This document shows positions 1-9,616 of a stretch of 64,000 nt of DNA, one piece after another. The translations under genes were made by a program, and so were the position numbers. The stretch comes from Coniferiporia sulphurascens. Taxonomy: Eukaryota; Basidiomycota; Agaricomycetes; Hymenochaetales; Hymenochaetaceae. The stretch spans positions 434,001 through 498,000 of the forward strand of contig NBBA01000001.1 of NCBI GenBank assembly GCA_002794785.1, given 5' to 3'. The notes below the pieces were generated by a model, which was not told where the DNA came from, searched no databases, and saw only the letters and a program-made list of their open reading frames with translations. The first letter of the stretch is position 1, and each line of letters starts with the position of its first letter.

Positions 1-35
1 CTATCCTGATTCGATCGAGCTGATTATATTTTTCA

Positions 36-259
36 GTGTAATGGTGTGCGGTGTAGCACATATCGCAATTTTCTGGGTGGATCAAGATATCTCGCCAAGT
101 ACAGCAGTCAGTATTGTGCAGATATTTTTCACATCGACCACCCTTCCCTGCATAATAGGTTGTCGACTATTGGTTCATCTGAATGAAGCTGCTGAAAGGG
201 GTGTCAATGAAGGCACAAGCTACAGGGTTCCTAGTGTAAGCGGCATGCAATTTGCATAA
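36..259 (+). CDS. DUF6533-type membrane protein, last exon only (copy 1)
   Basis: This is the final exon of a gene whose earlier exons lie before the window. The exon follows a pyrimidine-rich acceptor (tttttcag at about 28-35) and reads VCGVAHIAIFWVDQD, then a block ending LPCIIGCRLLVHLNEAAERG and the tail SVSGMQFA before the stop. The same ending recurs in six other places in the window, always after the same intron position. In this family (DUF6533, fungal integral membrane proteins of about 300 residues with several membrane helices, function unknown) this exon gives the last hydrophobic segment and the cytoplasmic tail. It is the only copy on the plus strand; all others point the other way. 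The exon has no stop or frameshift, so it could belong to a working gene. Family assignment is from remembered similarity. Confidence 0.7.
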
Positions 260-293
260 GTCCTGATGTGGGTTCGGTTTATTTTCCTATTTT

Positions 294-974
294 CCTGTAC
301 TATCATATGACCACTCTTACTACAAATGGGACCTCCCTTACAAAATTTCAGGTCTGAGCTTCCACACAACTGAACTAGCCCTGTAAATACTCAATTACAA
401 TCAAAGGAAGCATTTGATGATGTTAGTATCATTTTCTCTTGAACGAATGATTTATTATGGAGCTATTGCCAAAATACTGATCTTCTAAGTGAGTGTAAGC
501 TTTTTGGGACTCCTGGCTTGCACAATGTGTGTATTAATCGGCATAAATGCTATTAGTACCTAGATAATATAAACTGAGGTAGGTTTCTGAGCTGTTCCGG
601 AGTGCAAAAAGGTTTGTGGTGCAGAGAAAAAGAGCATACAATTTAAAAGGGTGACAAGGGGGTGACAAGATGCATCCGGTGCACTGTCTGTTTTTGGGTT
701 CCAACTACATTCCCAGGTAAGCAACTCAACACCATCGTAATCGCTTATCAGGCGGAGTGTAAAAATGTCAGTGACAGCCCGTGACAAAAGTTTGTAGGAG
801 GGGGCACAATCATTCTGAGAGATTCTGCTTATAAATATATAACAAAAAACTTCACAGACATAGATAGACATAAAGATAGCTATCTTGTGAAAGCAATATT
901 GATTTGGTCAAATTTTGAGTGCTGTAGAGTCAAAATACAAAATGTTTGTAAGAGTGGTCATACGATAGTACTGG
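294..974. mobile_element. Non-autonomous TIR DNA transposon, about 680 bp
   Basis: Both ends carry the same sequence in opposite orientation: CTATCATATGACCACTC starts at 300 and its inverse, with one mismatch, ends at 968, the match reaching 21 bp. Outward, CCTGTA on the left and TACTGG on the right extend the match with one mismatch. TA dinucleotides flank the core (298-299, 969-970) and could be either a TA target duplication or part of the repeat. No ORF inside resembles a transposase. Two partial relatives occur in the window, at 26484-26905 (matches the right part, inverted) and 32104-32230 (matches the left part, inverted), showing a mobile family. The superfamily is not clear. Confidence 0.7.
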
Positions 975-1383
975 ATTCACACGATAATGTATGAGTTTGA
1001 CGTAAAATATGGTGGCAGAAGTGGGCGACGCTATACGATACCTAGTTTGCATTTTAGTAAATGAGGGCAAGGTTCCTCATATGAGAGATTCAAGGTGGAA
1101 AGAAAGCAAACCAAAAGAAACGGACTTTACAGAACAGAAAGTTGATCAATAGCGGAAGCGCCGTGGTGACACTATTCGGTACATGATGATGGTGGACTCG
1201 ACCATTCAAATAAGGCGAACATAAGAAGAAGTTGGCCGTTTTTACCCTACACGAGATGTCTATGATTAGTTGATAGCCAAAGCTTAGTGTGCGTACAACG
1301 AATCCGATCTGAAGCAAAAGCACGAAATCAAGGTCAGCACCCTTGATCGCTCAGGTAGGATGTGTCTACTCACAGACTAGGGT

Positions 1384-3300
1384 CTACAGAGTCATCGATG
1401 GCCACAGGAAGGCGCCGGCTATGCTGCTCGCCCTCCAGCAGTCACGCTCTTCCGTTTCCGAGACCGATGCTGGCATGTGGCTCGCGCTGCGGGGATTGCT
1501 GCAAGAAGACTTGAGTGTCCGAGTCCATGTAGTCCAGATTCGCGCCAGGGAAGGCTGCACCGCGTACTCTGCGCACATCATCTGGTGAGAGCTCAAAGAG
1601 AACTCCACATTCGGAGTCAACGCCCATCCATTACTGATGCCGGAGTAGTAGCGTCTTAAGGTCAGCGGAGATGGGAGACTGGTTTCAGGTACCCCGTCTT
1701 CGTCTGTGCTTCTTCGGTATTGGGACCAGAATTCCGGTTCTTCGTCCGGCACGCATGCTAAGGGCGAGCCACAAATAGGTCCTAAGTGGAGCCCGCAATC
1801 TACGTGTTCCACACAAGACGAGGCAGGGGGAGAAAACACTGGCTCGAATTTATGCGAGACAGCGATAATAGTGCTGTGCTCATGGTTGGAGAGAGACGTA
1901 GAAGAAGATCGTTGATGTTTTGTGTATACGGGCTCGAGATTGCGACCTTGTACAAGAATATGCTCATGGGGGACGGCAGCCGGGAAAGTGACAGGTCCTG
2001 AAATGGCAGCCAGGGCGATGCCGCATTCACCAGCCGGAATGCCGATATGACCAGCTGCCGCTTTCAAAGCGAGTTCCACCGATTCCGGGAATACCTGGTA
2101 TACAAGCAGGGCAGAAACTGACAATACAGCGTCAAACAATTTAGAGGGGGCATAGGTCAAGTCACTCGTGCTTATGATAGCTTTCGCAGCTTTAGCATTA
2201 ATTCCGAGACGCTTGAGACCGAACGCCCCAAATTCGTGGTAACATTGGGTCACCTACTCCTTAGTTACGGCTGGACGCTGGGCCGCATCAGACGATACAC
2301 CCCTATACTTCGTCGGGGATGGTCAAATTGGTACGTCTCGCTTCTGCCAATGAAACCATAAATCTGAGATTGTGTGAGGGATATCAAAGCATTTGAGATC
2401 CAGCAGGCACGAGGAGCTAGTCTCTGACCATTGTATGCTGAAACCGCCGCGGCGCACAGCAACCTCCAATACGCACCGTGGCAGAGCATCGTCAGGCCAG
2501 TGAGAGATCCATCTCATTGTCGGTGATAATCCCAATAGTGTAGAGACAAAAACGTTCTCTACCGTGGAAGTGTTGTGCGGAAGAATGAAGATACCGTGGA
2601 TGAAGAGCCAGTGCAGGTAATGTAACTGTCCGCGCTTTCTCATGCTCATTGAAGATCTCGGGAACGCGGAAATCGCGTGCTATGACTGTGGAACTACCGG
2701 AGGTCGGATTTGCGGCAAAGTCGTGGATCTTGATGCCCTCAGCCTCGGTCTTGGATACAATTCCGGCATTGTCGTCATTGTCCAGGAAAGGTTGACTATT
2801 AAGCGAAAGCACAAAGTTGAGCACGTCATCTATGCCGTTGCAGAACATACAGCTGCAGGTTCTTTAAAGGTAGGCTCTCGAGGTTCTCGGCGATCGGCTT
2901 AGACGCCGTCTCGGAGATGGAGGAAGCATTGACTTCCAGCGGTGTGATATATATCTGTAAGCAGCACTGGTCAGCTTGGATCAGTGCAGCCGCCGCTAGA
3001 TGCATGCGCCTTTTCCTAGGTCGTCGCCTGGACTGTATCAATAGCAGTCGGCTTGTCCTCCTCGTCCTCTTTTCAAAGTAGAGAAAGTCCGGCAGGGAGG
3101 GCGCCGAAGATATATGAAAATTGATGTCTGGCTATCGTTGTCAGTTCGGTGGATGGAGTCATCGATGTCAGTGAGGCGTCTATCATTCACCGGCATGGAG
3201 ACGGCAACATTATGAGAGGCGAATGCGGTTGAAGCGTGGTCCGTGCCGCCAAAAATATTAGCAATCTTGTCCCATATTTTCTTTGAAACTCTAGCGGTAT
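1384..3300 (-). pseudogene. Broken multi-exon gene of unknown function
   Basis: Protein-like reading runs through this stretch on the minus strand but switches frame several times. Segments include one at about 3300-3060 (KKIWDKIANIFGG then MPVNDRRLTDID), one at 3041-2830 (PLEVNASSISETASKPIAEN), one at 2848-2492 (SFVLSLNSQPFLDNDDNAG), one at 2600-2325 (SHWPDDALPRCVLEVAVRRG) and a 289-codon stretch at 2253-1384 (AKAAKAIISTSDLTYAPSKL). Some changes of frame may be introns, but I could not place donors and acceptors that join all pieces, and near 3080 two frames both look coding, which suggests a frameshift. I recognise no domain. It may be a real gene with unusual introns; I favour a decaying single-copy gene caught between duplicated units. 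Confidence 0.35.
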
Positions 3301-3977
3301 AGGTCGACGACTGTCGGGCAGAAAATCAGGTGACCCACTTCAATGCAAGCTGGGTTGAGCGGAATGCAATGTAAGAAAGTTGACGGCTTACGCTACAGCA
3401 AGGGCTTCAGGGTGTCAAAAGGTCAAATAGAAAATGGCGACAGCAAGAGCAGACATCCAATCATCGTGACACGTCCAATCATGCTCGATTAATCCCGCTT
3501 AAACCGTCAAGCGCCCTAGGCCTTCGTCGCGATATCCGGGACCGGCACGTGATCGCGTTTTCGTTGTTCTAGATTAAGTAATGGATTTCTCTACACACAA
3601 AGGAAGTCGCCTTGGATATGGGTAGCGTCTTGTTTTAACACTTGTTCAAGCTCAAAAAAGACTACTTGTGAGTAAGCGTCGTCGATGAACACCTTTTGAA
3701 GTGTATCCCTTGTCCAGTCCTTTGGAGCCGGGCTGGCCTGCGGGTGGCAATTTTTCTTCGGGGCGGCTAAATATCATAGTTTTCAAATAGTCTGCAAGAG
3801 TCACTTCAATACCGCGGGTCAAGACTGACCATTGATGGCCCAGTTGAGAACAGAATACATTTTGTAATGAAAACTCGATTCCTATGCCTAAAAATAGTAC
3901 CTATATATCTCATTATCCCCGACAGTCTATTTTCCCACGGAGAAAATGGAATCTGAAGCGGGAAGCCGCACCGGAAC
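3301..3977. other. Intergenic, no feature recognised
   Basis: No reading frame of useful length, repeat or RNA was seen between the unknown gene and the stop of the next DUF6533 copy. A T/A-rich stretch near 3640-3690 has no obvious structure. Confidence 0.4.
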
Positions 3978-5644
3978 CTACGCAAATTCCATCCCACTTA
4001 CACTCTGACTCGGAACCCTGTAACTCGTCCCCCCGTTGGCACCCCTTTCGACGGCCTCATTCAAATGTACTAACACCCGGCAGCCTACTATACAGGGAAG
4101 GGTGGTGGACGTTAGTACCATCCCCACAATATTGGCCGCTGGGCTGAGAGATCCAACCCGATCTACCCAAAAAATAGTGATGTTCGCCATCGTACATATC
4201 ACTACACTGACAAAATACCATCAAATCGACCGAAAATGCAGGGAAAAGATAGAATTACATACAGGGCAAAGTAGAGGAGTTGATCTTGAACAAGCACTCT
4301 CAGGAGGTTAGTTCCGTCGAAACCAGCCATTTCCCGCCAGATATTTGCAGCCTTGTAGATAGCCAGAACCATCAAGAAAAGCTCAAACACGAGCGGGATT
4401 GTCCTGTCAACCTGTGCATAAGTACGAAGTCTCCCTGTATCTTTGCACACTGACCAGTAAATAGTATCGAGTAGAGGAGGAATCTTATTGATACCACCGC
4501 AAAACGCAAACCCCTTGGCGACTCCTATGGATACTTATTCTCCGTGAGTAAGGTCCTAAGATAAGATCTAATGATCCATTGCTTACTTTTTTGTATTGTG
4601 ACCATACGGATTCCGATCCCCAGCATAAATGCAGTTTCTACAGCGAACAAAGCTTTGAGGAAAATCGCAAGCTTCTTCGCTGTCAAATCCTTAGATGTAG
4701 TGATAGGGCTTTCGTGGAGCACCAGAAATGAAACTACATACCGTCCGACCAAAGTGCAAGAACTCTAATCAAGAGAATATCTGTAACAAGTACGGTGGTA
4801 AACCAAATTAGACGAGACGATTTTAAGAGAAACAGCATACAGTCTATTAGAACAAAAGTCACCCAATCTGGAGTCAAAATCGTCATTAGCTTGCTTTCGC
4901 AGCGCTTGGCAGGAAGGGATACTCACCTCCGAGATTCGCCGCCCATGTGGAAAAGTTGCCTATAATATCGTTAACCGTGACTATTGGTTGGCAGGAGGCT
5001 GTTCTCCTTACATCTAAAATATAGTCCTTTAGATAATAGTGCCAAACCGATTCCAATGATGCACCTACAGGTTTGGGTCCGTATGGTAGGAATAGTCTGT
5101 GTTTATATCACTGATTCTAGCTATTTTTCACAGGTATCTGGAACAGCAAGCTTGCCTACTATATTCGCAAATATAGCGAATATTCCTATGTATCGGTTCT
5201 GTAATCCACGTACTCAGCTCGCTGCCTGGGTCATATTCAAAAGTGATATATGTAGTGCCTACTCACGAGGAAATAGACTATACTGGCAGTCTTTCGGGGA
5301 GAATTCTTTGTGATACCAAGTTGCGATGGGTTAGTAGTCAGACCTTGGCCGTAATTTAAACAATCACCCAGAAGTATTTGACCTAGGCCACCCATCAAAG
5401 AAAACAGGTTAGTGGAGAAATGAATGCATGTGAAAAACTTACATACCTCTTTATCAAATGTAGTAACTGGGGGAAAATATTAGACAGGTATCCAATGCTT
5501 CAATTTGTTGGAAACGTAACCGGTGTCATAGCAAAGGATGGTGGCGACAGCAATTTCGGCATAGTTGTATTCCCCATCGAAGGAGACAATATACGGAAGC
5601 CGACCGGGATCAAGAGGCTCTACACCATATCTGCTGGATAACAT
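3978..5644 (-). CDS. DUF6533-type membrane protein (copy 2), apparently intact
   Basis: A multi-exon gene coding for a probable multi-pass membrane protein. Exon 1 starts at the ATG at 5644 (MLSSRYGVEPLDPGRLPYI, ending near LCYDT). Exon 2 is a very short one (TTFDKE, about 5475-5450) with donor GTATGTAAG. Further exons read VKYFWV, KTASIVYFL, NRYIGIFAIFANIVGKL, GNFSTWAANLGG, DWVTFVLID, DILLIRVLALWSDG, DLTAKKLAIFLKALFAVETA, then PLVFELFLMVLAIYKAANIW and DGTNLLRVLVQDQLLYFAL, and a last exon from about 4205 (VICTMANITIFWVDR ... SVSGMEFA, stop 3978). The hydrophobic segments would give about seven helices, as in DUF6533 proteins. I found no stop codon inside the deduced exons, and GT-AG signals can be placed at most junctions. 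Function is unknown; a receptor-like role is sometimes suggested from topology alone. Start choice rests on conservation of MLxTRxGVEPxD across copies. Confidence 0.7.
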
Positions 5645-5829
5645 TTCGGCTGGATTTGCTTGCGAGGTGCACGTAATGATGAATGGTATGCGAATGTCGT
5701 GCCCAGATGGACTTTTCTCCAGAAAATGGGGTCGCATCCAAGTCGAGCTTATATACGGAAACGAAGACAAAAATGTAAAAGATTTCCGTGGGATCATCAT
5801 TGCCTTATTGGCTCTATGATTGAACTACA

Positions 5830-7204
5830 ATAGCAGGCACCAGAGGCGAGAACCAACAACGAGGTTCAAAGGTTTTTGCGCGTGCCACACTGGGTACATC
5901 ACAAGTGCAACTCATGATTGATCCAGGATCTGGAGAAAAGATTGCCAAACGATAATTGCCTCCACACCCACAGGTCAACACGGCAAAGCTTTTAAGATGA
6001 ACAACTTCAGCTCATGAGTCAAAACCGGGAAAGTTTACTGAGTCACCGTGGCTAACCTTAAGTTGGCTTTATCGCTTCTCCTGAGTATATGCCATTCGAG
6101 ACTGTGGTAGGCGTGCACCTTCTCAAACACTAGTAAATGTCCCCATCCATCTTCCAATTATACTTTTAGAAGATCTGTTCAGTCGGCGCTTTGAGATAAA
6201 AAAGTATGTCTATAAAGTGCCGTAGTCTCGTAGTCTACAGGACTTGATACCTTAAATTCCAACATACTTGGCAGTGGTGTAGTGACAGCAGTAATCCACA
6301 GTGAAAATGGTATTGGATCACTCCATTCTGCTGCCGAGATATTTAAATTTAGGACTATGCACATACTTATATTTACTAAGTGATTGAGTCTTCAGAAAGT
6401 GCTCGGGTGCGGACATGTAGTAGCATTTGGCAGGGAAGAAGCTGTGGCCAGATAGATTGGATTCTTATAGACTTGCACCCGAAATTAAGATGACAAGACA
6501 ACGAAGTGCAGCACATGGAACGTAGACCAAGGCCACTGACCAGAGACGGGTCCAGCATTGATGAATGTGTGAAAGTCTGGACTAAAAGCCAAACGCAGGC
6601 CTAGTACAAGTCCCAAGAAACACGTTGAAGGTTCTTCACATCTGCATCTTTCAGATAGATAGAAAGTAAGGGTGGTGCTTAACTAGGACCAAGAAGCTCT
6701 ATGCCGGATCGGGTCGATTACATCGTGCATAGCATCATGGTCTGATGTGCACACGATGTTTAAGTTATAAATGGCGAGTAGATAGTGGTTGTATTCTTCG
6801 GAGCGGACTCGCACCAGATCCAAGCCTATACATAAATATATAAGAAATGGTCCTCTGCTTCTTTTGTTGAACAAAGAGATGCCCAGATAAGGCTCTTTGT
6901 ATTCTTAGTATAACAGCTAGATCTCTGGGAGGGTCTAATATTAGGCCATGTATATGACTCCTAAGATTAATGGCTGTCACAGGAGTTGCAGGGAGGGTGG
7001 GAAATTGGAAGGAATCACACCTTCTGCCTGGGAGTGATTAGTTGTGTCTGCCCTGGAGTATAGGCAGAGTGTTCATGCAAGTCTGTGAAAGTTGGGGTGC
7101 TTCAGAATCTCTTTTTGACATCCACTGTTTTTCAATTCTTCAAGCACAGGAAAATTGGGTGGGCAGGGAACAGAGAAAAGCAGTGGTGGGGTAGCGTGGG
7201 GTAG
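5830..7204. other. Intergenic, no feature recognised
   Basis: This holds the upstream flank of the DUF6533 gene and then about 1.2 kb with only short frames. Nothing coding, repeated or structured was recognised. The first few hundred bases would contain the promoter of the gene at 5644; I saw no clear TATA box. Confidence 0.35.
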
Positions 7205-7579
7205 ATGCTGGGAACAACTATTCAAAAGCGGCACAGACCGGGCCACTCGTGCTCGACCCGAAGCAACTTTCAATGTAGCAATCACGGACTACACTCCCAA
7301 ACTTGGGCAATAGCAGCATACAGTATCATCATTGATGCTAATTTGGAATACATCACATATCTCAGTGGATGGATGAGAAGATGTGATCATCTTAAAAAAG
7401 ATCATGTCGCACCACACAGCCTGAGGAGTGATGTAATGGAGAAACTGACAGACTGGTACTCAGAACAGTTTGACCAGCAACTTGAAAAGGAGATAAGCCC
7501 TGGTCAATGGATCAGATACACTCAACTTCACCCTGAAAAAAAGTCTCTGGATATCAAGTTGAAGTGCAAAGGACTTTGA
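7205..7579 (+). CDS. Hypothetical short ORF, 124 codons
   Basis: An open frame of 124 codons just upstream of the split Copia LTR. Its second half (KLTDWYSEQFDQQLEKEISP) is polar and looks like soluble protein, while the first half (TIQKRHRPGHSCSTRSN) looks random. No domain is recognised and no homologue occurs elsewhere in the window. It could be a transposon gene fragment or a chance frame. Confidence 0.2.
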   Translation: MLGTTIQKRHRPGHSCSTRSNFQCSNHGLHSQTWAIAAYSIIIDANLEYITYLSGWMRRCDHLKKDHVAPHSLRSDVMEKLTDWYSEQFDQQLEKEISPGQWIRYTQLHPEKKSLDIKLKCKGL

Positions 7580-7874
7580 TTCTGACTCGATTGAACTGGC
7601 CAAGAAATGGATCACAATGGATGTGGGCCTAATTTAGTGTTATTCTTAAAATCTACGCACGTTGTGGTAGACAATGAGGTGCAGTGGTGAAGTTAAGGCA
7701 AAGGTGGGTTATCAGCATAAACCGATGTATTTCATGGTAGAGACCAGCTCTCCTTATATACATCTACCGTGAGCTACATATACTATAACTTCAAGCTCTT
7801 ATCATATTGCGTTATGATTGCATTATTGTTGCATTAGTAAGATGGTTGTTCATATGACCATATGTTAGGAATTG

Positions 7875-8537
7875 ATGAATAAGCTTGCTTACAGCTTAGA
7901 CAACAATACCAGTGACTACCAATACAGGAAGGGACTCCCACAGAGACATCCAGCAATCATTCACATGGGGATGGAACTAACTAGAAAACCAGGACTTCTT
8001 GGGAACATCAGGCCAATCACGATGCTCAAGCGACCGCTAAAGACTCTTGACCTGTCAATACTCTGCCACCGATGCCGGACCGCATACAATCAATCATGGG
8101 AAGCATTTAACACAGTAATAACCGAATGCTTTTACATGGCAGGGTACACAAACTGCCAGGTAACTACAGATCACGCTGTAGACCCTATAGGCGATGGCAC
8201 GGAGGTCAGGGTAACGCACACGATACAAATGTACATCTTCGATGTACAGGAGTTTTTGCACAATGTCCATGTCCAGACAATAGTGAACCTGCACATACAT
8301 GACAAGGAATGTGACCTACAAGTGGTCTCAGGATCCTTCCCGTACAGGACGTTGCAGGATAACACATTCATAGCTAACGCTCACCGATTACACGCAAAGG
8401 TAATCACCCTCTTCGAGAATCTATCAGCAAAGGGATCAACGACCACCGATCAACAGATCGGCAATGTTAATCTTTACGTGATAACACTATGGTTATCAAA
8501 TGGATCACCCCCGGCACCACCTCCAGGATACATGTGA
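7875..8537 (+). CDS. U3-encoded protein of family A, about 220 aa, unknown function
   Basis: The ORF starts at an ATG only 13 bp inside the element; an in-frame TAG at 7866-7868 rules out an earlier start. The protein has no signal peptide or membrane helix. Motifs shared with the copies at 27.6 and 29.8 kb are ILCHRCRTAYNQSWEAFN (an LCxxC...W.AFN signature), YTNCQVTTDHAV, AHRL and PPGY. After the TGA at 8537 the same frame continues with RIARINHINE and a DRTP motif that are conserved in the relatives, so the stop probably replaced an arginine codon (CGA to TGA) and the ancestral protein was about 250 aa. No known domain is recognised. Conservation of protein motifs across very different copies argues for past selection. 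Confidence 0.55.
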   Translation: MNKLAYSLDNNTSDYQYRKGLPQRHPAIIHMGMELTRKPGLLGNIRPITMLKRPLKTLDLSILCHRCRTAYNQSWEAFNTVITECFYMAGYTNCQVTTDHAVDPIGDGTEVRVTHTIQMYIFDVQEFLHNVHVQTIVNLHIHDKECDLQVVSGSFPYRTLQDNTFIANAHRLHAKVITLFENLSAKGSTTTDQQIGNVNLYVITLWLSNGSPPAPPPGYM

Positions 8538-8924
8538 CGTATCGCTAGGATAAACCACATTAACGAACCACCGGACAATGTGATTGACGACAGGACACCA
8601 ACCGAAAGGTACCCGCCTATGGACCTTTAGCTGATATCGCATTACGCAATTAAGCCACACTCGGCAGGAACCGAAGCGCTTACTGAAGCCAGCCACAAAC
8701 TCTAAATGGTGAAGTGTCCAATACGACAAGACAACATGAAGGAACCAGTACAGGAGGCCAACAAGACAAGTTAATGACTTACCAATCATCAAGCTGTTAG
8801 GCAGCATCTTAACAAGAAGCCACTGGCACATAAGACTACAGGGTAGCATGCAGAACAGTGGGGCGATGCGCACAGCCTAAGCGTCATGGTGAAGTCATTA
8901 TGATACCATATGACGTCCCTATGA

Positions 8925-9155
8925 GCTCAGTGGAGCCTAGTGGAGCATAGTGGAGCACATGACACGCAGTGGAGCTCAGTGGAGCACCAACGGCCAATTG
9001 TAGATAGTTATTTCTCATATGATCCTCTAATGAGGTCATTTGCACTGGTACGCAGCTCCAAGTCAGTGGAGCTTATGACGGCACTGTGAGACGTCATAGC
9101 TCCAACTGCAGAGCCTTGTGGAGCATCCGCTGTGGAGCACATTCAAGCGGAGCTT
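8925..9155 (+). repeat. GTGGAGC heptamer array upstream of the A1 promoter
   Basis: GTGGAGC or close variants occur about eight times in this stretch, with AGCTCC and GAGCTC in the opposite sense among them. The first part is almost tandem: cagtggagcc, tagtggagca, tagtggagca. The copy at 28830-29070 has the same arrangement with more substitutions. The array ends about 10-20 bp before the TATA box, the place expected for upstream activating sites. Confidence 0.6.
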
Positions 9156-9165
9156 CTTCTACATG

Positions 9166-9173
9166 TATATAAG
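9166..9173 (+). promoter_or_regulatory. TATA box of family A element A1
   Basis: TATATAAG follows tctacatg and precedes a conserved CCCAGTTTAATTCACC block. The same place holds tatttaag (29073-29080) in A2 and tataaaag (31381-31388) in the divergent relative, each followed by TTAATTCA.C. Conserved position in all three makes a real promoter likely. Confidence 0.6.
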
Positions 9174-9616
9174 GAGGGCCTAGACCAGCCTAGGCCCCCA
9201 GTTTAATTCACCTTCTCAATTCTCTCAGACTTCTCCTGAGCGAAGTACCAACAGCTACTGACTTATTCTTGACTCAATCGCATGCCTCAACTCTATCTCG
9301 ACTACTTGTTCCATCAGCTAACCACGGTTACCCTTGGTCCTAACACATACGTTATTCTTAGTCATTTGTTATATTTATTTAATACTGTCTCATTTGGGTG
9401 GATCAACAGTTGACTTCCTATTATACAGGTAAGGGATAGAGCCCTACAGACCATCCAGGGGCTGCCGAACGGGAGAAAGTTGGGAAAGGCTCAGGGAAAA
9501 TCTATAAATAGATAGGAGCACTCGAAGGGGTCACTAATTATACTGCGATTCACCTGTGCACGTAGTGTCTCGGGATTACAGAAACGATCGGAACTATCAG
9601 AAACTCGTACCAGGAT

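Larger units (their letters stand above)
7863..9345 (+). mobile_element. Family A element (A1): ORF-bearing solo LTR candidate, 1483 bp
   Basis: The unit starts TGTTAGGA and ends TCCTAACA, a perfect 8-bp inverted repeat with TG...CA ends, as in LTRs. The bases cata occur on both sides (7859-7862, 9346-9349). A second copy with the same ends lies at 27335-29252 and has a perfect 5-bp duplication (atctg). Internally it has an ORF (7875-8537), a stretch with many GTGGAGC heptamers (about 8925-9155), a TATA box (9166-9173), and about 170 bp after it with conserved CCCAG.TTAATTCACC. That order fits U3 with a gene, promoter, then R-U5. No primer-binding site, gag or pol is attached, so I call it a solo LTR. 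A small non-LTR gene-carrying element is the alternative. Confidence 0.65.
7644..9384 (-). repeat. Solo Copia LTR split by a family A insertion
   Basis: The pieces 7644-7862 and 9350-9384 together match the LTRs of the Copia element at 37083-37361 and 43125-43382, from tcttaaaatctac at the left to ttatatttatttaata at the right. The break falls exactly where the family A element begins and ends (7863-9345), so the LTR was already there when that element landed. No internal Copia sequence adjoins it, so it is a solo LTR. I see no target duplication around the LTR, which fits an old insertion. On the minus strand it carries the TATATAAGG motif seen in the other copies. Confidence 0.8.

Noticed and set aside
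7859..9349. Perfect 5-bp duplication around A1
   Set aside because: Only four bases (cata) agree; ccata and catac do not. The element call rests on ends and on A2.
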